From assembly GCA_018857735.1 (NCBI GenBank), contig JABMCL010000188.1:2422001-2486000 (forward strand): a stretch of 64,000 nt of DNA, read 5' to 3'. The translations under genes and the position numbers were made by a program. Positions 57,710 through 64,000 of the stretch are shown one piece after another (position 1 is the stretch's first letter; every line of letters starts with the position of its first letter). The notes below the pieces were generated by a model. It had not been told where the DNA came from and ran no database searches. It was given only the letters and a program-made list of their open reading frames with translations. This stretch comes from Alviniconcha marisindica (lineage: Eukaryota > Mollusca > Gastropoda > Provannidae).

Positions 57710-58364
57710 GTAAGTCCTGCCGACCATCACGCTGTCAGCAACATTCCTTCTTCTGTCTGCAAATGACAGTTTCTTGTGGTAGTGCAAAGGCAGCTCCTGT
57801 GTGTTCAGTGTATATTGTTCAAATTCTGTGTATAGCCTGAAATTTGGTGATGTATCTCCAATTTTTCCCCTGTTTATCTGTCATTTATGTGTATCTTGAA
57901 ACTGTGTAGGTGTGTTTTTGAATAATAATCAAAATTGTTATCCAGTGCATGTTGATATAATGGTTGTAGCTTTGATGAGTGTAAAATGGGACTAAAGAGG
58001 AGTTCTTTTCATCTTTATTTAGCCCATTATTTATCTGCTAGTGCATCCGCCCCACCTACTATTTGCATACACACATGCAAGCATGCGCATACGCACACAC
58101 ATATACACACACACTTACACTTTTACAGATACACACATTTGTAGCTATTGTCTTATTATTTCAGATTTGTTAATTTTATCATAGTCTTTGTGAATTATAA
58201 TTGTTCTTTTCTTCTATGTCTCCTTTGTGACAATGTGAGTGTGTAATGGTCAGTGTTAGATAAGTCTTGTAGAACAGTCAGCTTACCTTTGGGCTGTGCC
58301 ACAGATCTTAACATGAGAAGATTCTTGGACAGTATAAAAGTCTACAAAACTTTGCATGATCGCA
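57710..58364. other. Intron or flank, nothing recognised
   Basis: No open coiled-coil segment; short CA-rich stretch near 58070-58130. Confidence 0.5.
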
Positions 58365-58545
58365 TCATAGTTCAAGAGCTGTGTGAGAGTCGAGGTGGCC
58401 GTCCTGGGCTGTCCGTCCTAACGAGCCTTCTGGTTTCCGTGGACGTAAAGCTATATTGAACCATGCTTCGGCATTGGTCTCAGCTTGTCCCTAATATGTC
58501 AACTGACATCTGAGGACATTAAGCAACACTACCTACCTACCTACT
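58365..58545 (+). mobile_element. Dispersed retroelement-like repeat, fourth copy
   Basis: Over 90% like 33540-33720 by eye (gtcgaggtggccgtcctggg, tcctaacgagccttctggtt, gacatctgaggacattaagc), with an ACCTACCTAC tail. It lies about 25 kb from the other copies, so it spread as an element. Confidence 0.8.
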
Positions 58546-58911
58546 TTGCATGATAAAAATGCAGTCAGCTGGACCCATTTATGCCACACTCAGTAAACGT
58601 GGTCTTAGTTGAAGGCCACAGTGAGTGCTTGTGTGCTCACTTTTAAATTCCTCCTCTGAATGTTTTAATGAACATGACAGTATTATAGGCACATTATCGG
58701 CACATCTTCTTACTGGTCACCCTTGAAGTAAGGTCATCCAGACTTCATCCATTTAGCCCAGTTTTGAGGATAACCTTTTTTTCAAGGTGATATGGGTGTT
58801 GAAATGTAATAGATTTCTTATCAAATGAAGGCTGAACATTGTAATTTATATGGTGGTTGTATGGTTGTATTCAGCCAGATTATTTGCAGTCTGATTTCCA
58901 TGACTTTGGTG

Positions 58912-59098
58912 TATAATTCCAGACTTAATGTGTACTAAGTGGTATATAATTCCAGACTTAATGTGTACTAAGTGGTATATAATTCCAGACTTAATGTGTA
59001 CTAAGTGGTATATAATTCCAGACTTAATGTGTACTAAGTGGTATATAATTCCAGACCTAATGTGTACTAAGCTCTACACAGTCACAGTGCCAGACTTG
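58912..59098 (+). repeat. 33-bp minisatellite, five copies
   Basis: tggtatataattccagactt, aatgtgtactaag; homogeneous, so recent. Confidence 0.97.
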
Positions 59099-59673
59099 AT
59101 AACCAGGACCTATTCTCAAGGTCATAGGGCAATGTGATTTTTTTTGGTCTCTGTCGTTAGGGGTATGTTAATTATATTAGGATGTGAGTCCATGAACATT
59201 TTTGTTTCTTACGATCTGTTCAAACACATGCAGAATTATTTATAAGGAATAACAATTTTTAAGAACTTGCGAAATGAAATTCTTGCAGTGAACAGAACTG
59301 GTATGTAGCTTGCGTCATTTGCATGATAAAGTTTGTTTTTTCTTCCCTAAATGGGGAATGAAATTGAAAAGATTTCATATCAGTATCACAGAGTGACTTC
59401 CCTTTGGTTTGAATGGGTTTTTGTCACTGTTCACCCATTTCGTTATATTAAATTTTTAGATTCACACTCATTTTTCACCGAGAGTCAGCAATTTTAGGAT
59501 AGATTTTTGTGTGAAAAGTATTTTCCTAGGTGCTGGGTGTCATAGGTTTGGGAATGGTTGGGGGGTGGGGTGGGGGGAGAGGGTTAGTGCTTGGAGTTTA
59601 ATATCATATCAACCATGCAGAGTTATCTCAGAATGGAGGGCAAAGGGAAAATAGGTGTGAGGCTGTGTCACAC

Positions 59674-59955
59674 TGAAAGCACTGGGTTACGACATCCTTC
59701 CTCCAACCACTGCCATTATTAATTATGCCCTAGGTCTAAAAAAAAAAACGGTCAGCTAATGGACAGTTTTTCATTAGTGCTGAAATGGCAGTAAACTTTG
59801 TAACAGACAACTCACATTATGTCAGGTATTTCTTTTACAACCACCCACATTCCTTACACCAGCACAAATAAAACCAAAATTGTTCGAACTGAGATGGAAC
59901 TCTTATTTTTACCTGGGTCACACAGGCCTCATGTTTGCATGCGTGCTTGGATGCT
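59674..59955 (-). mobile_element. MITE-like element, reverse copy of 6631-7070
   Basis: The reverse complement contains ggttttatttgtgctggtgt, gttagctgac.gtttt and ggcagtggtt.gaggaaggatg in the same order as 6850-7045. One TIR end is recognisable; the other is missing or diverged. Confidence 0.7.
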
Positions 59956-61224
59956 GTGTTGTGACCGGTGGTAGCCGAGAGAAAAGGAACGCCACCCGTT
60001 CTAATGTGCACCAGTCAGAAACCAACAGATATCTGTCAGTTTTCATGGTTAGGATGTGAGCAGCTGCTGCAGAGACCAGAGAATGCTTGGGCTAATACTG
60101 CTGGCTGTATGGAGTGTGTGTTTGGTGAGATTTCAGTAAGATACTGCCGACTTGGGTATCAGTAAGTTGGAGCTGACTTGGCTACAATGAGATTATTGGG
60201 GCAGTAAGTGGGTGTGGTATTGAGAACATGGAGAGGGTTGGGGACAGTTCAGAGAAGAGGAGATAGAGACGTGCACTGTGCAAACCTTTTGTCACAAACT
60301 ACACCTAAAGTTCATGTGTTTATTTTTTTTCATTTATTCATTGGTTTATTTACCTCTCTGTGTCTTTGCTTGCATGGTATTGGTGTGTGACTGTATCCAT
60401 CTGATGCCTGCGTGACATGGCCTTTGGTTTCTTGACAAATAATACACCTTGAGTCAAGTTACAGTGTCCTATAGACAGTGTTTGGATCCCATGTCACTGT
60501 GGCAACAGGATAAACAATGAAAGAAAACAAAGTATAGAATTGCCTGACGTTAATGAGTATGAGAAATAGTGACGGTTGTTTTTTTGCAGTTTTTGTGTTT
60601 AGCTTGATCCAATATGGTGATTAGAAGAAAGGAAGAATCAAGTAAGCTAGCTTAATTTTAATCAACACTTTTGTTGTATAAAGTTTTAAATAGCAATAGT
60701 TTAAATTTTTAGTGAACTACTTTTTGCCAAGAAGTACAAAGAGTATGATAATGGCTTTTGCTGAGATGTAGGTAGTAAAAACAGTTTGCATTAAATTTTG
60801 ATAAATGGGAAACACCTTTCTCTTTCTCTAGACGTGTGTGAAAGATACAGTGTAACATACTTATAACTTATATGCATATGTATTTGAGATTTTGTATTCG
60901 ATTTTCTGTACCCACTAACTGTTTTCTTTCTTCTGCCAATCTTTCTGTCCGTGATTTGAGCAAGCTTTGAGCTGTGGACTGTTTGTACAGGTATGTATCA
61001 GTTCCCTCCCCTGGCTTGCTCCACGCTTCCTTGGCTGCACTGCAACTAGTTTTGTTTTCGGACTGTATTCATGTGGCCTTTGCTTGCTCTGTGTTTCTGC
61101 CACTAATCTCTTTCCCTTTTATCCTCCCGTGATTTTTATTTTAGTTTTCTCTTTTTTACATATCTGTGGAAAACAAACGGAAGACAGAAATAGGCATGGC
61201 TGTGCTTTCAGACACGATCCATGT
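59956..61224. other. Nothing recognised
   Basis: Unique sequence. A 60960-61250 frame has no coding character. The last about 60 bp (aacggaagacagaaataggc) recurs at 62765. Confidence 0.5.
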
Positions 61225-64000
61225 GTTGTGTCATTTTCTATTGCATGAGTTGTTTGGGTGATAGTGATAGTGATAGGTACCCATTGCGTGAGTGCTGTTT
61301 GGGTGATAATAGTTTAGGTACCCATTGCGTGAGTGCTGTTTGGGTGATAATAGTTTAGGTACCCATTGCGTGAGTGCTGTTTGGGTGATAATAGTTTAGG
61401 TACCCATTGCGTGAGTGCTGTTTGGGTGATAATAGTTTAGGTACCCATTGCTGAGTGCTGTTTGGGTGATAATAGTTTAGGTACCCATTGCGTGAGTGCT
61501 GTTTGGGTGATAATAGTTTAGGTACCCATTGCTGAGTGCTGTTTGGGTGATAATAGTTTAGGTACCCATTGCGTGAGTGCTGTTTGGGTGATATCTGTTT
61601 AGGTACCAACTGCATGAGTGCCGTTTGGGTGATAGTAGTTATGTACACATTGCATGAGTGCTGTTTGGGTGATAATAGTTCATGTACCCATTGCGTGAGT
61701 GCTGTTTGGGTGATAAATAGTTTATGTACCCATTGCGTGAGTGCTGTTTGGGTGATAATAGTTTATGTACCCATTGCGTGAGTGCTGTTTGGGTGATATC
61801 TGTTTAGGTACCCATTGCATGAGTGCTGTTTGGGTGATAATAGTTTATGTACCCATTGCTGAGTGCTGTTTGGGTGATATGTTTAGTACCCATGCTGAGT
61901 GCTGTTTGGGTGATATAGTTTAGGTACCATTGCATGAGTGCTGTTTGGGTGATAATAGTTATGTACCCATTGCGTGAGTGCTGTTTGGGTGATAATAGTT
62001 TATGTGCCCATTGCATGAGTGCTGTTTGGGTGATAATAGTTTGGTGAATTGCATGAATGCTGTTTGGGTGATGATAATAGTTTATGTGCTCATTGCATGA
62101 GTGCTGTTTAGGTGATCTCTGTTTAGGTGCCAACCTCATGAGTGCTGTTGGAGTGTTAGTAGCTAGTGCTGTTTGGGTGAAATCATATTAGGTACCCACT
62201 GCATGAGTGCTGTTTGGGTGATATCTGTTTAGGTGCCAACCTCATGAGTGCTGTTGGAGTGTTAGTAGCTAGTGCTGTTTGGGTGAAATCATATTAGGTA
62301 CCCACTGCATGAGTGCTGTTTGGGTGATATCTGTTTAGGTGCCAACCTCATGAGTGCTGTTTGAGTGTTATAGCTAGTGCTGTTTGGGTGAAATCATATT
62401 AGTACCCACTGCATGAGTGCTGTTTGGGTGATATCTGTTTAGGTGCCAACCTCATGAGTGCTGTTGAGTGTTATAGCTAGTGCTGTTTGGGTGAAATCAT
62501 ATTAGTACCCACTGCATGAGTGCTGTTTGGGTGATATCTGTTTAGGTGCCAACCTCATGAGTGCTGTTGGAGTGTTAGTAGCTAGTGCTGTTTGGGTGAA
62601 ATCATATTAGGTACCCACTGCATGAGTGCTGTTTGGGTGATATCTGTTTAGGTGCCAACCTCATGAGTGCTGTTGGAGTGTTAGTAGCTAGTGCTGTTTG
62701 GGTGAAATCATATTAGGTACCCACTGCATGAGCGCTGCTTAGGTGATAGTGGTTTGCTTGTGGAGAACAAAGGAAGACAGAAATGGGCATGGCTATGTCA
62801 TCAGTCACTGTCCTTGTCTTGTGTCATTTTCCAGTGCCTGAGTGTTGTTTGGGTGATAGTGGCTACGTACCCATTGCATGAGTGCTGTTTAGGTACCCAC
62901 TGTGAGTGCTGTGTGGGTGATACCTGTTTAGGTACCCACTGTGTGAGTGCTGCGGTACCCACTGCACGAGTGCGGTTTGGGTGATATATATTTAGGTACC
63001 CACTGCACGAGTGCGGTTTGGGTGATATATATTTAGGTACCCACTGTGCGAGTGCTGTTTGGGTGATATCTGTTTAGGTACCCATCGCGTGAGTGCTGTT
63101 TGAGTGATATGTGTTTAGGTACCCACTGTGTGAGTGCTGTTTAGGTGATCTGTTTAGGTACCCACTGCAGGAGTGCGGTTTGGGTGATATCTGTTTAGGT
63201 ACCCTCTGTGTGAGTGCTGTTTGGGTGATACCTGTTTAGGTACCCATTGCATGAGTGCTGTTTGGGTGATATCTGTTTAGGTAGGCACTGCATGAATGCT
63301 GATTGGGTGATACTTATTTAGGTACCCACTGCATGAGTGCTGTTTGGGTGATATCTGTTTAGGTACCCACCGCATGAGTGCTGTTTGAGTGATATCTGTT
63401 TAGGTACCCATCGCGTGAGTGCTGTTTGAGTGATATGTGTTTAGGTACCCACTGTGTGAGTGCTGTTTATGTGATCTGTTTAGGTACCCACTGCACGATT
63501 GCTGTTTGGGTGATATCTGTTTAGGTACCTACTGTGTGAGTGCTGTTTGGGTGATACCTGTTTAGGTACCCACTGCGTGAGTGCTGTTTGGGTGATATTT
63601 GTTTAGGTATGCACTGCATGAGTGCTGTTTGGGTGATACCTGTTTAGGTACCCACTGCACGCATGCTGTTTGGGTGATACCTGTTTAGGTACCCACCGCA
63701 TGAGTGCTGTTTGAGTGATATCTGTTTAGGTACCCACTGCATGAGTGCTGTTTGGGTGATATCTGTTTAGGTAAGCACTGCATGAATGCTGTTTGGGTGA
63801 TATCTGTTTAGGTACCCACTGCATGAGTGCTGTTTGGGTGATATCTGTTTAGGTACCCACTGCATGAGTGCTGTTTGGGTGATACCTGTTTAGGTACCCA
63901 CTGCATGAGTGCTGTTTGGGTGATACCTGTTTAGGTACCCACTGTGTGAGTGCTGTTTGGGTGATACCTGTTTAGGTACCCACTGCACGAGTGCTGTTTG
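61225..64000 (+). repeat. About 40-bp minisatellite, over 65 copies, runs off the window
   Basis: Core tgagtgctgtttgggtgata plus tctgtttaggtacccactgc. The left third uses atagttta spacers, the right third uses atatctgtttag or atacctgtttag. 62100-62745 is organised as a higher-order unit of about 105 bp. By analogy with other introns, an exon may follow beyond 64000. Confidence 0.96.

Noticed and set aside
57710..61224. Further exons of the coiled-coil gene
   Set aside because: Searched by eye for charged open segments with one-base entry phase; none found.

Overview
The window reads as nuclear DNA from an animal, probably a mollusc or another lophotrochozoan (inference, about 0.5). It has GT-AG introns of 0.2 to 9 kb, one coding exon about every 2 kb, relics of an L2/CR1/RTE-type non-LTR retrotransposon, terminal-inverted-repeat elements, and very heavy micro- and minisatellite content. 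There are no bacterial-type operons.

One gene dominates. I mapped 24 plus-strand exons between 10463 and 57709 by joining open frames at GT/AG boundaries. Intron phases agree at 22 of 23 junctions. The conceptual product is about 1,350 residues in this window and is open at both ends: the first exon starts inside a codon and the last ends inside one. It is almost entirely coiled coil (E, K, Q and L rich, few prolines), with one Pro/Ser linker in exon 4. I cannot name the family. An ANKRD26/CCDC144-like long coiled-coil protein is a weak guess, and golgin- or centrosome-type proteins are equally possible.

Layout: 1-10462 is upstream or 5' intron sequence. It holds a 57-bp minisatellite (1795-4045), microsatellites, a decayed minus-strand coding relic (5935-6385), a TIR element (6631-7070), a 99-bp-arm inverted repeat (7451-7775), a 45-bp minisatellite and a LINE C-terminal relic (9557-10022). 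10463-57709 is the exon series, with most introns filled by a private minisatellite. 57710-64000 is the next intron or flank, with dispersed repeats and a long roughly 40-bp array that runs off the end.

The most notable property is that the intron minisatellites are not random. In at least ten introns the unit contains a copy of the adjacent splice site plus 10-60 bp of the neighbouring exon, giving tens of decoy acceptors, donors and micro-exons. Upstream of exon 5 the copies form phase 0-0 cassettes of 27, 33 or 36 bp that would stay in frame if spliced in. A roughly 2-kb duplication carries dead copies of exons 9 and 10. Two exons contain frameshifts and one junction has a phase conflict, so either the assembly has small indel errors or this allele is damaged.

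Most long open frames in the window are products of repeats whose unit length is a multiple of 2 or 3 and are not genes.
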